Shown here in pieces: positions 48,946-59,946 of a stretch of DNA of 64,000 bases. The notes below the pieces were generated by a model. That model saw only the letters and a list, made by a program, of their open reading frames with translations, ran no database searches and was not told where the DNA came from. Position 1 is the stretch's first letter, and each line of letters begins with the position of its first letter. Position numbers and translations under genes: made by a program. Source of the DNA: Macrobrachium rosenbergii (Eukaryota > Arthropoda > Malacostraca > Decapoda > Palaemonidae); the NCBI RefSeq assembly GCF_040412425.1, contig NC_089777.1, forward strand, positions 37,306,537 to 37,370,536, read 5' to 3'.

Positions 48946-51514
48946 TGAATCCATTCATTCTGCTCTATGACTATCACACCTCATTCCCTCTCTGTGAAGT
49001 TTAAGAAGTTCACATTCACCTCTTCTGGGGAGGTTTCCAGTAGACTGATGCTTGATGTTTCTCCCCTTGGTATATGTGTAACATCACAGTACCTCTACCC
49101 TGTCCTACCTAAGTGTTCTTTCACAAGAGAAAAACCAGGTTTCTGCTCATTTAGCACACAATCAGTTATTTCTAACCTTGTTAAGGCTAACTTTGATTTT
49201 AGGTATCAAGGGTGGGATCCCAACTGACAAGACTCCGTCTTCTACAAGGGAAAACGTGTAGGCTTCTGAATGCTTTCTCCCTGGGATGTAGAATAGTTGT
49301 CCAACCATTGTGAAGTTTTTTTCCCAGCTCTTTTTTTGGGCAGGTTGTATCCTGTCTTGAGTTGCAAGGGTGTGCTTTGATTGTAAAAAGACAAATTGAA
49401 TTCCAGGTTTCTTTCCCTTCCTTGTACTTTCCAGCTGGTAGTGGAGGAGATCTGCACCATTGAGCACCTATCGTAAGACTTACGTCTGAAAATGTGTTCT
49501 CTCCTTGTCCTTTAAAAAGGGGGTGTGTTTGTACATGCATATGTGTAGAGCAGTGCTGTGCATTCCATGATGATGTCTTGCTATCTACCAACCTTTATTT
49601 TTCCATTCTCTAACAAGGACAGAATATCCTGGACCATTCAGAGAGTATAGTGTGATATAGTGAACTGAACTCTGGCACAACACCCCATCAGCTTCTGCAT
49701 CATTAGAAGGTTACAGGAGTCAGTCCTCTGCCCCCTTGTACACACAACTAGGAATCTCATAATTCTGGTTGAGCATGTTTGACTTCCCCTTCAGTCTTTT
49801 GTTATAATCAGACACTTACTGGTTGTTACTAAGGTCCATAACCTCACATGTTCCTCCAGCCTCTGGACAGTGCCAGTCAGCTCTGAGATGATCCTCCCAC
49901 CTCAGGAGTTAATCTCTTATACAAAAGGCATTGGTTGATATTCTCTGAGTAACAAATCTGAAATTTAAAGGTATTTTTCTTAGATATCCCAATCAGAGCC
50001 ATTTATCATGATCCTGAGAAAATACAAATTATCTTAAAAATTTGACATAATTTTTGCATTATACCAATGTTTTGTTATGTATATGTGTGTGTGATTAAAC
50101 TCATACAAGTTGTTGCAATAGATTAGATATAAAAATCAGTACTTGTACTCAAATTTTATTAGTAATTTTGGGTAATTTTTAAAAATATACTAGGAAGGCT
50201 ATGTCAGGTCATGTTCCAAGTACTGCATAGGCTGTGTGTGGAAGTGTTAATGTTGGACTTGGTTAAAACTAGTTATGTGATTGCTTACCTAGTGTATAAT
50301 GTTCTTACAGTTCAGGTGCTCTTGGTACTCACATCTGTGTAGGCTAGACTAATAGCATAGCTGAGTTGTCAAATTTACCAACATAATTGCCTAACTATAT
50401 ATTCCATACACATTATTTTAGGTTAGGCTAGGAATATTTTCTTATTAGCCTAATTCAGTCAGTGGTATAAACGCATTTCTGAAGGAAAGGAAATTTTAAC
50501 TTCATGGGGTGCCTCATGTTATGTACATGAACTGCATAACTAATTTTTATTACTGTAACTGATTTTATTCTTTCCTAAACCAACTTTTTCTGCATTGGGG
50601 CTTTGCCTCAGACCTTCATCATATGCTTCTCATGGCTATATCCTTTCATTTTTCCCCACTTTCATTGAACAAATTGACAATTTTTTTTATGCTGCTATGG
50701 CTCTAGAAGGAGCTTTGATCTGTATTTTGAGTCAAATACTAAGTAAAGTGATTAAAATTATTGAGTTGTTGGTCCAAGCATGCAACTGATAGTTGTAGCC
50801 CAATTGTCTTTTCACCACCATGGTTTACCATTGTAATTATGTAGAGTATATTGATCAAAGTAGTGAGTCAAATGGTTACGCTCTCATTTGGTTACCATGG
50901 AGGATTCATTCTCAGATGAAAGGCAAAAATGGAGTAGGAAAATGTTGTAGTGGACTGCTATTATTATTATTGCAGTACCTGTATTAAAATTCATCATCAG
51001 TACTGAAGTTTTTGTGTGTTTTGATCTTTGTTGTTGGTATCATCATCATTGTACTGTAATTGTTTTTATCTTTATTACTCTTTCCATCCTATTTCATGAA
51101 ATTTGGCAGTAAAGAACCCCATAGTTCCATGAGTAAAAGAGATTACTTAGAACTTGTTAGGCCTCAAACCTTGTACTATAAAGGGAAGCCTTGTTTTGAA
51201 AACTTGAAAGGGGCTGAAATGTCACAAAATAAGAAAAGATAAATTATGTAATTTACATGAGTTATTTTTGTTTGTGTTTTATGCAATTCATGTTCCACTT
51301 TGTTTGTTTCACAGACTCTTGGTTCAAAGAGAAGTTGTTTCTATATTTTTGTAGGGATGTGATTGCTACCTTTTAAAGTTGTGTGCATATTATAAAACTC
51401 TTGTTACAGTTTTCTCTTAAAATAAAGTATTTACCATCTTTATTAGATGTCTGGAGTGTGTTAGCATGTAGAGATGATGATGATGAAGGTACATAGCATA
51501 ACTTTTACCATTGT
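48946..51514. other. Unassigned
   Basis: No gene or repeat recognised. Open frames opposite each other at 49160-49590 have no family signature. Confidence 0.35.
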
Positions 51515-51999
51515 GGAAATATTAATTTTTGAAATAAACCTTACCTCTCCATCATATAGCTTTTACTTCAGTACCAGCAGTAGTTCGATAGATTGAAACA
51601 AAAAATGAGAACACTTGGTTTTCTGTGAATATTCGCCTTCCATCCATATACTTCCCCCTACCCCCCGCCAGGGGACTGATAGGTACAAACACTCATAGCC
51701 GGTCAGTCTACTTCTGTCGCTGGTTTTGGTAAGAGTTCAACAGATTGTACTCTGTTTTCTGTTACTGTATTTTGGTTTTCGATGTTCTTTTATTTTTTTA
51801 ATATTCGTTCAGTATGAACCTTGAAGGTAAGAGTTGCTGTAATAGGCAATACTGTATTCAAGTTTTTGCTGAGGATAACTATATGAATCGTAGTTGAATG
51901 AAATGCAGTAATTGATTGTGAACGGAGAGACCTTGTTAGGTTGTAGAAACAACTTAGAGGATAATACTTGTAAGACTCAAGTTAAAGGGATGCATTGGT

Positions 52000-52330
52000 A
52001 ATGTAATTGTTTCTGCACCTTTTAAGATGTGCTAAAGGTTTGCCTGTTGCCTCCATCACAGGTTATAAATCTATGCTGGCTTCTGCTTTAAGGCATCCTG
52101 GATTTGATTTTTCAAGGATGTTTGTCCTAGGTGAAGCTGTTTGCTCATTTCAACTGGAAATGCTGAAGGTTCTTAAAAAAAAAAAAGAAAAAACTTTCTG
52201 GAACCTGGATGTGGTCTTATGACACCTTAGAGGGCTTTCTTCCAAGCCCCTGGGAGAGGTTTCTCTCAAGGCTCTTTCTTTGGAACCCTCTTTCTGGGTT
52301 TCACGTAGAGTACCGGAACAGAATTATCCT
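52000..52330 (+). pseudogene. Stray tyrosine-recombinase fragment upstream of gag
   Basis: LLRCAKGLPVASITGYKSML and, after a poly-A stretch, KEKTFWNLDVVL match the recombinase segment at 54515-54695 (STKGLSTSTIKSYRAML, KEKTLLSLNLDVVL). VSLKALSLEPSF follows in another frame. A recombinase end placed before gag implies a head-to-tail or recombined arrangement of DIRS copies. Confidence 0.65.
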
Positions 52331-52519
52331 TTTGACTTCTTGAGTGCCAAAATAAAGAAAAAAAATTGTCAAGGGTAAAGCTCTTCCTAGAGTTTCTCAA
52401 TCCCTTCGCTAGAAACTCTACAGTAACTCCTGAGGAAGGAGAGCTGTTTTAATGCCTTGTAAGGACTCTGAAGTATTTTACATCCTATCTTTAACCTTTT
52501 AAGGAAGTAGTGTAGGAAC

Positions 52520-53300
52520 CTGTTTTGCTTGATAGGAGATAGGAAGAGGAAAGCTATTGCTAGGGAATCTAGTAAAGCCTTAGCTAGTCAGGATTCATCC
52601 GCTAAGCCAGATGCAATTGCACCTGTAATTTCTTCCTGTCCCCTTCCATTCCCTCCACCTGTGCATTCCTCTCCTTTACCCAGCTCTCATGTTTCTGATC
52701 CCAAGACCATCATCAGTCTGGAGTCGAAAATTGACACTCACTTTGAGTTAATTGTGCAATCGATTGCTAAATTAGTATCATCTGTGAAAGTGTTAATGGA
52801 CAAAAGTGAGTCAGAGTGCCCAGTGGCACCCAGTGCAAGTGCAGTGGTAGTGGAGGAGGTGGCTGTTCAGCCTGCCGTTTCTCCTAGACCAAGGTCCCTG
52901 ACATTCCCCAGCACCTGGGAGGAGTCAAACTGGTAACCTAAGAGAGGTCGGTGGGGTCTGCCCCCGAGCATTCGCGCCCTCAGTTCAGTCTGTTGATGAA
53001 TCCCAGACTGCAACCAAAGGCCATTGGAAAGGCCTTCAACTAAGTGCTCACTGTATGTCCTCCAGCTCTCATGATTTTAGTCCCAGGTGCTCACGGCACT
53101 ATGCAGACAGGTCACGCCCGCTGACAAGGCGCGCAGTGGACTTCGAGATTTCTTCGCCTGTTCCTTGTAAGAAGGGCAAGGATTCAGCTCGCCCCTCAGG
53201 CAGTCACTGGGATAGCCCAGAGCAGCTCTCTTCTACTACATCAGACGACAAGTGTCTTCAGACGGTGAAAGATTTTCTGGAACGAAACTCTTGCTCAGCC
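52520..53300 (+). pseudogene. DIRS1-like gag remnant, copy 1
   Basis: Starts near DRKRKAIARESSKALASQDS, which aligns with DRKRKATGRSDKSLAGQES in copy 2. A proline/serine-rich stretch follows, then a second frame with VPCKKGKDSARPSGSHWDSP (copy 2: VPCKKFKEA...FWDSPEH). Frames change at about 52940 and the sequence stops at the deletion junction near 53300. Confidence 0.65.
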
Positions 53301-54347
53301 AATCAGTAGATGAGTCTTGTAGATACCCTTTTGTCCATGGAACCATTCATCACTCTGGAAGGACTACACCTCAGACCTCTGCAATTCTTCCTCAGAGCCA
53401 GCTGGAACAGGAAAAAGTTCCCAGACTCGTTTGTGTTCCTGATAACGGTAGAAATCAAGGAGGATCTTCGTTGGTGGAGTTCCAGAAAGAGGCTATCAGA
53501 AGGGAAATCTCTTCTAGCTCCAAACCCCAGCCTAGAGTTCTTTTCAGATGCATCGAACTTAGGTTGGAGAGCTCTTTTGTGGTTAAAAGAAGTGTCAGGC
53601 ACCTGGTCTCAAGAACAGCAAAACTGGCACATCACTGTAAAGGAGTTACAGACGATTTTTCTGGGCCTACAGTGTTTCGCTTCAGAAGTTTGCGGGAAAA
53701 GAGTAGCAGTGCATTCAGACAGCACCACGGCACTGGCGTACATCAAGAAATGGGGGAGCTCACTCTTTCTCCCTGTACGAAGCGGCAAGGGGTCTTCTTC
53801 TCTGGTTACACCAGAACAACACACAAGTGACAACACTGTTTATCCAGGGGAGACTCAATGTTCTGGCTGACGAATTGAGCCGTCAGAAACAGATCCTTTC
53901 CACAGAATGGACATTAGACCCATTGGTTTGTCTGGATCTGTGGAAGCTCTGGGCGAAACCAATGATAAATTTGTTCATGTCCTCCAGGAATCACCGACTT
54001 CCTCTCTTCTGCTCACCAGTACCAGATCCCTTAGCATGGGCGACCAATGCAATGTTGCAGGACTGGTCAGGCAAAGATCTGTCTACCTCTCCCCCATTCA
54101 GTTTAGTGAGACAAGTCATTAACAAATTCCGGTCTCATCAAAACCTGTCCATGATTTTGATATTCCCCTTCTGGCCAGCAAAGGATTGGTTCCCGGATCT
54201 GCTGGAACTTCTTGCAGACTTCCCAAGACTGCTGCCACAGAAGCAACAACTTCGCAAGCAACCTCACTTCCAATGGTTCCACCAAAACCTGTCTTCTCTG
54301 GCCCTAACAGGATTCAAACTGTTAGATGACTGCTCCGAAAGGAGGGC
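53300..54347 (+). pseudogene. DIRS1-like RNase H region, copy 1 (RT core deleted)
   Basis: It opens at MSLVDTLLSMEPF, which corresponds to MSLLGIVASIEQF in copy 2 at 63603, after the RT palm. Everything from late gag through the YxDD motif is therefore missing. RNase H follows: LEFFSDASNLGWRALL with the first Asp, WHITVKELQTIFLGL with the Glu, and VAVHSDSTTALAYI with the next Asp. LNVLADELSRQ and the linker to the recombinase are also present. A frame change lies at about 53830-53870. Confidence 0.8.
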
Positions 54348-55330
54348 TTGTCAAGAGCGGCTGCAGACGCGATTGCGAAGTGTAGAAGACAGTCATCAGA
54401 TAATGTCTACCAGACTAAGTGGTCCATCTTCAGGTCTTGGTGCAGACGAAATAATGTGTCCTCTTCTAATACCTCTGTAACGGAAATAGCGGATTTTCTT
54501 CTGTTCCTACGCTCCACTAAAGGACTTTCCACCTCAACCATTAAAAGCTACAGAGCAATGCTTAGCTTGGTTTTCCGCCATAAAGGGATGGACTTATTAT
54601 TTAACCAGGATTTGTCCGACCTTATTAAGTCCTTTGATACCGCAAAGCTTAAGGAAAAAACTTTGCTGTCCTTGAATCTAGATGTGGTACTTTAGTGGCC
54701 AGCCAGTTCATGTTTTGAGCCCATGCAGTCTATCTCTTTAAGGGATCTTACCGGAAAAACTCTTTTTCTGGTCGCCTTGGCCAATGCCAAAAGATCCAGC
54801 AAAATCCATGCTTTGGACAAAAATATCGGATTTTCTTAGGGGAATGCAGTTTGCTCCTTTTCCCCAGACTTTTTAGCCAAGAACAAATCGCCATCGAATC
54901 CATGGTCTGGTTATTTTACGATTAAGAACTTGTCTGAGATAGTAGGCCCATCTGAAGAAGAAAGAGCTCTCTGTCCAGTAAGGGCCCTTAAGTCTAATCT
55001 TCACAGAACAAAGACTATTCATGGTACATTAAGGAATTTTTGGTGTTCTGTGAAATATCCCTCTTGACCTTTGTCTAAGAATGCCCTGGCATTCTTTCTC
55101 AGGAACTTAATTTCAGAAGCACATTCCATGGTGAGTGAGGACTCTCTCACCTCTTGCAAGGTAAAAGCCCGTGAGATCAGAGCGGTCGCCACATCTTTGA
55201 CGTTTTAAGCGCAGTCTGTCCCTCACGTCGATTGTGCAATCGATGTTTTGGAAGTGCAAGTTGGTGTTTGCATCTCATTACTTAAGGCACATCGAAACTA
55301 CTTATGATCAGTGCAGTACCTTGGGTCCGT
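54348..55330 (+). pseudogene. DIRS1-like tyrosine recombinase, copy 1
   Basis: The core-binding domain is intact: YQTKWSIFRSWCRRNNVS and ADFLLFLRSTKGLSTSTIKS. After a stop at 54693 the catalytic domain continues in pieces (TLFLVALANAKRSSKIHAL, KAREIRAVATSLTF, FWKCKLVFASHYLRHIETTY). The HxxR motif usually seen as AHEIR is read AREIR, so the catalytic His is lost. The nucleophile Tyr region FASHYLRH is present in a different frame. Inactive. Confidence 0.75.
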
Positions 55331-55839
55331 TTTACGCAGCTGGCGTGGTGCTGGGCGAGAAGACATAGAAAGCAATGTCCTATCTTTAATCTCTTTCCCT
55401 TGATTAGGGTGTTGAGTTTTTTGGGGAACCTTGGAGTACCCTCCAGTCTTTTGGTTTTAATGGTTGGGTATTGGTTTTTTAATTTGGTTTTTTGGTGGTT
55501 ATGGTGATTAGATTTGCACTGGTTATTTAGTGTGGTACTGCGCCCTGGGCAGGGCATCTTGTTTTTCTTTGTTAGCCCTCGGAAATTCATCCATCACTAC
55601 AAAGCACCCACTGTAGTAGTAGGCCCTCAAGGCTTTACCGCCTTGCCTCTACTGGATAAGATGAGTGCCAACCAGAGGCAGTATCTACCTGTAGCAGCTC
55701 TCTTATCAGGTAAGGTTCAACAACATTGATTTAATGTTAGCAAATTTCTGTTCTAAAACTCATTACTGTTAATAATGTTTTGGGGTAGATATGTCCAACC
55801 TTCCCACCTCTATTCAGTGTGAGAATCAGCAATGTAATT

Positions 55840-56170
55840 ACTGGGTAAGTTACTTATATAAAAATGACATTTTTGTAATAAAATAAAGTTTTATATATAC
55901 TTACCAAATAATTACATGATCGGAGCCCTCCCGCCTCCCCTCACTTGGACATAAGGGCATAAACAAATTGAAGCTCTTTGCTATGTTGTATCTCTTCTTC
56001 CACCTGAAAGTGGGCGGGGCATGTCACCAGAACCAAAACAAACTAGCATGACCTGTAATTTCAAAATTTTAAGCCGCTGGTTAAAAGAAACTAATAGCTA
56101 TGTAATTACTGGGTAAGTAATATGTGAAACTTTATTTTATTATAAAAATGTCATTTTTTAGGTACTTACC
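55840..56170. repeat. Inverted pair of DIRS-like terminal repeats
   Basis: 55840-55915 (ACTGGGTAAGT...AAATGACATTTTTGTAATAA) and 56100-56165 are reverse complements. The end at 56100 also resembles 59595 at the start of DIRS copy 2 (GTAATTACATAGCTA). This is a compact head-to-head pair of terminal repeats. Confidence 0.75.
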
Positions 56171-57400
56171 CTGTAGCATTAAAAAACCCTCCTTCCTCCC
56201 CTCTTAAGAGATTTAAGAGTAGAATGAACAACCATAACAGTCGCTATCTGACCCCTCACCCTACAAGGGTGGGGGAGTAATTGTTGGGAGCATTCGTTAA
56301 TGTTGTTTCAATTTGAAGACTTGTCGAACCTGTGCCAAGTAGCCGCAGGTAAAGCTAATGATAGAGGATAAGTACCTAGAAAATTGATTTTATCTTAAAA
56401 TCATTATTTTGTTGACCCTTGAACAGTGTAGAACAAGCTGCTTGTAAAGAAGTTTCCATGGAAACTTCACAATAGCCTTAGACATAGCTAAAGAGGAAGA
56501 GAGCCAAAATCTTAGTCAGATAAGGTGGGCTTTGCTAAAGACAGGGCAATTACCTTTGCCTTATTTTAGACTAAGCACATTTTTGGGCTAGGCCCTTACC
56601 TACAACAGTATCTTTTATCTAGCCTGGAGTCACTAGGGCTTGAGAAACTTGATCCTTTGGGGGTACTGTTTGTAAGGATTATTGGACTTGCACTGAAAGG
56701 ATTAAACCAGATGTAAAGGTTCTTTGTGTAGTGATTTGGAAACTGGAGCTTCCGAAGAGTAGGAGAGTAATGTCCTTTTCATTAGGTCTTTGGTTAAGGA
56801 CTTTCATGCTAATTTCTATACTCAATGGAAGGTAAGCCACTGGACTTGAGAGCAATGGCTACAACTTTTAAATTTGGAAAGAACTTAATCTTCGATAAGA
56901 TACTGACGTCACTCAGTGCCATGGTAATCCTGTGTGTGCTTTGGTTTATCTTCATGGTGCGGAGATTAAATACGATTATTGCAGATCATTAACTCCTCTG
57001 GTTTGTGCAGGGGGTATTATGTCCTGAATCGACAGGTAGCCTTTTTTTGGTCTACTGCTTTTTAAATCTGGTTGCAGCTTTTGGGAAGCTTGGAGGTACT
57101 CAGTGCTGGGTATTAGAAGTGTACCTTTTTGTACAGATGTACTTGTTAGTTATCCATCGTTGGCTCTGCAGGGTTTTAACAGTAACCCTACCCCTCCTTC
57201 TGCTGAAGGGGGCATCCTCCAAAGAGACCTCAGCTGTCTTCATGATGAGGATCTCTACCTGAATGACAATCCTCATAAGGCAGCAGTAATAACCTATGGA
57301 TTGAATTCAATGTTGTATGCAAAATATTTTGTTACTAAGTAGCCTTTAAAGGATTGAATGATGTCCATTTTCCCCACTTCCTTTTTCAAATGTGGGAATC
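56171..57400. other. Non-coding DIRS-derived 3' region
   Basis: No clear coding sequence. GTGGGAATCAGCTATATAAT at 57394 parallels GTGAGAATCAGCAATGTAAT at 55819, suggesting two related DIRS 3' ends. Confidence 0.4.
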
Positions 57401-57770
57401 AGCTATATAATGGAGAGGTAAGGTTTATTTCAAAATTATAAATAATTTAAGATTACCTCTCTGTTATATAAATTACTCTCCCTACCTCCAATTTAAGATT
57501 CATTTTTTAAACTTAACCTCTCCATTATATAAATTACCCTCCCTACCTTCCCGCATTCAAGATGGACAGAAGTAGACTGACCAGCTACGAGTGTTTGTAC
57601 CTACTGGTCTCCTGGTAGGGGTTTTGGGGGAAGTAGATGGATAGAAGACAGATATTCATAGAAAACCAAATGTTCTGGTTTTTTTGTTTCAATCTGTTGA
57701 ACTACCGCTGGCAAGGAAGTAAAAGCTTTATAATGGAGAGGTAAGTACTTAAAAGATAAATCTTAGATTA

Positions 57771-59564
57771 AGTATTTATGTTTTTGGTATAGATGTTTGC
57801 AACATCCCGGGGCCTTAATCGTGACAGATTTCCTCAGTGTGGTGAACTTCTTTTTCTAAGAATGTCACTATAATCATAGTGACATGCTAATGAAAAGATA
57901 ACTACTTTATATCAGAAGGGAATGCCCAATACCATATTCAGTGCTTAGGCCTCTTGAGTTTGTTCATTTTGCAGTTCTTGTTTTTTTGTAGTGTACAGCT
58001 GTATTCTTGTAAGATGCCATGGTATCAGGCTGCCCAGTGTTTGAGGTCTTCTTGCCATTTACTGAAAACTTATAGCAGTCCTCTTAGCTTTATGGATATA
58101 GATACTCACAACTTTGCTAGGATGGAGTGCTACCTTCATGGGCCATGCCCCTCTACCTTCATTTATTAGTGTGTTTTCATATTCTTAAAACAGGCCAGAA
58201 ATCCCTTAATTTTCCTCACAAGCTTTGCTTCCACAGAATAGAATACAATAGCCAAGTACAAAGTGACCAAAGCAACTATAAGATAAAAGCATAATTATTT
58301 GGGGTAGAAAAAATGTAAATAAGCAGCATTATGAATAGGTAACTCAGTCAGTTTGCTTAGAAAACTACCTTGTAATGTCCCTTAAAGTTGTTGTAGCCCC
58401 TTTTTACTTTAATTGTAAATCTGCTCAGAAATCCATAGTTTTATTACAAAGGGAATCAACAAATTTTTATTGGCCACTTGGGTATCCAGGCACCTTAGCA
58501 GGAAAAGGGTGCTGACACTGTAAAATGAATAGCACACACTTCCCTAGATTCCCACTAGGTGGTTATTGCCTGTGTTGTGTCTAGTGAGGCACACTGTAGA
58601 CAATGTTAAAGGTTCTTTGCAAGATCCTTTTGGCCTCCAGCTGTAATGCTTTCTGTCTTTTACTCTTCCCTTTGGTCTTTTCCCACCTTGCTGTACAGCT
58701 TCTCTAACTTTACCTTGTTCTAGTTGTCACCTTTCATTTATGAATAGATCTTTCAGGCAAGCCTTATGAGAGTCTAAAGTGTGACTCATTAATCTCGATA
58801 AACTACTTTATGTGTACTCTTGATTTCCTAATTGCTATTTGTTTGTGTATTTACTTATTTTGATCAGTATTTAATTATACTTTTATCATCTTAACTCTTT
58901 TCACGTACAGACATTGCATTTAATGGAAGCTTGCGGGGTGAGTTAAGGGCCTATTGCCTTCTTCAATAAGGTGTGCATATTGTGTTTGATAATAATGTCC
59001 ATAAAACTGAATTTTGTGCTAAGATAATTTGAATTTCCATTATGATTGATTTTCCTCAAGTAATTGAAGAATTATTAATAGCTGTGTATAGTGCAAATTA
59101 TATGAAAGAGGAGGCAATGCAGGGTAGAATAAAAGTATGTGGTTGAAAAAGTGATACATTTCGTAGAAGTTAACTTAACAAACCATGTTTTTTGCATTTT
59201 CAAGATATTACAGTAGTAAGAGGAAGCTTGTTTGTAGTTGTCTTCAGTGGACATGGCAAACGAAGTTCCTCTTACAATCTGAGTCAGTAATTATGTATGC
59301 TGAACTGCAATCCACATTGAGTCTCATTAATGTAAAACAGAAATTGCATGGGTTTTAATTTATAAAATCTTACTTGGAATGAATATCTGGGAAAGTTCTA
59401 GAGTTCTGGGTGTCATGCACAGTGGTAGTTGTAATGGCATATTAAGTTGCGGTCAGGTGATTTTGGATAAAATTAGATAGATCATTGGTGATTTATGTTT
59501 AATGGCTACTTCACTGTAAAAAATTTTTATCAGACATTCGTTGATGTTTTTTCTCTCTATAAAT
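57771..59564. other. Unassigned between the two DIRS copies
   Basis: Includes a short D1-like piece at 58575-58690 (GCACACTGTAGACAATGTTA, GGTTCTTTGCAAGATCC). Otherwise nothing recognised. Confidence 0.4.
58575..58690 (+). repeat. Dispersed repeat D1, partial copy 4
   Basis: Only the first third of D1 is present. Confidence 0.6.
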
Positions 59565-59946
59565 GACAATTTTATATAAATAACTTAGCAAGTAATTACA
59601 TAGCTACCAATTTCTAGTAACACTCAGGGAAAATTTGAAAATTTGCAGTAGCAATTCTTTTGTTTTGTTTTTGGTGTAAGTAATTAGACCCTCCCTCCAT
59701 CAGAGAGGCTCAATTTATTTCTGCTGGCTCCCGAGGAAGGTTGTGAGCAGCAGCTTAAATTTTGGATTTCGTGGGCTTTACTTGTTGCTTTTCCTGAAGT
59801 ATCAGTGAGGTATTTTCGATTTTTTGGTTGCCTTTCAGCATTTTAAGTCAGGATTACTTATTTAAGATGAATTTTCATAATTTTGACTTGTTTTCCCTTT
59901 TTGAGACTTAGTCAGCTTGCTTTTGACAGTGTCCGACGCAAGAATG

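Larger units (their letters stand above)
51515..57770 (+). mobile_element. DIRS1-like retrotransposon, rearranged (copy 1)
   Basis: 51515-51730 is the inverted match of 57550-57770, sharing ATTTGGTTTTCT(G/A)TGAATAT and AGACTGACC(A/G)GCTACGAG. These are the inverted terminal repeats expected of a DIRS1 element. Part of the same repeat (ATAATGGAGAGGTAAGGTTT) is found again at 57410, as expected for the internal complementary region. Between them lie gag-like, RNase H and tyrosine-recombinase segments, but no RT core. DIRS elements use a tyrosine recombinase instead of a DDE integrase. A second inverted pair at 55840-56170 shows that a related element has been mixed in. Confidence 0.75.

Noticed and set aside
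53252..53830. 192-codon frame over the DIRS RNase H
   Set aside because: Another frame of the same stretch carries the RNase H residues.
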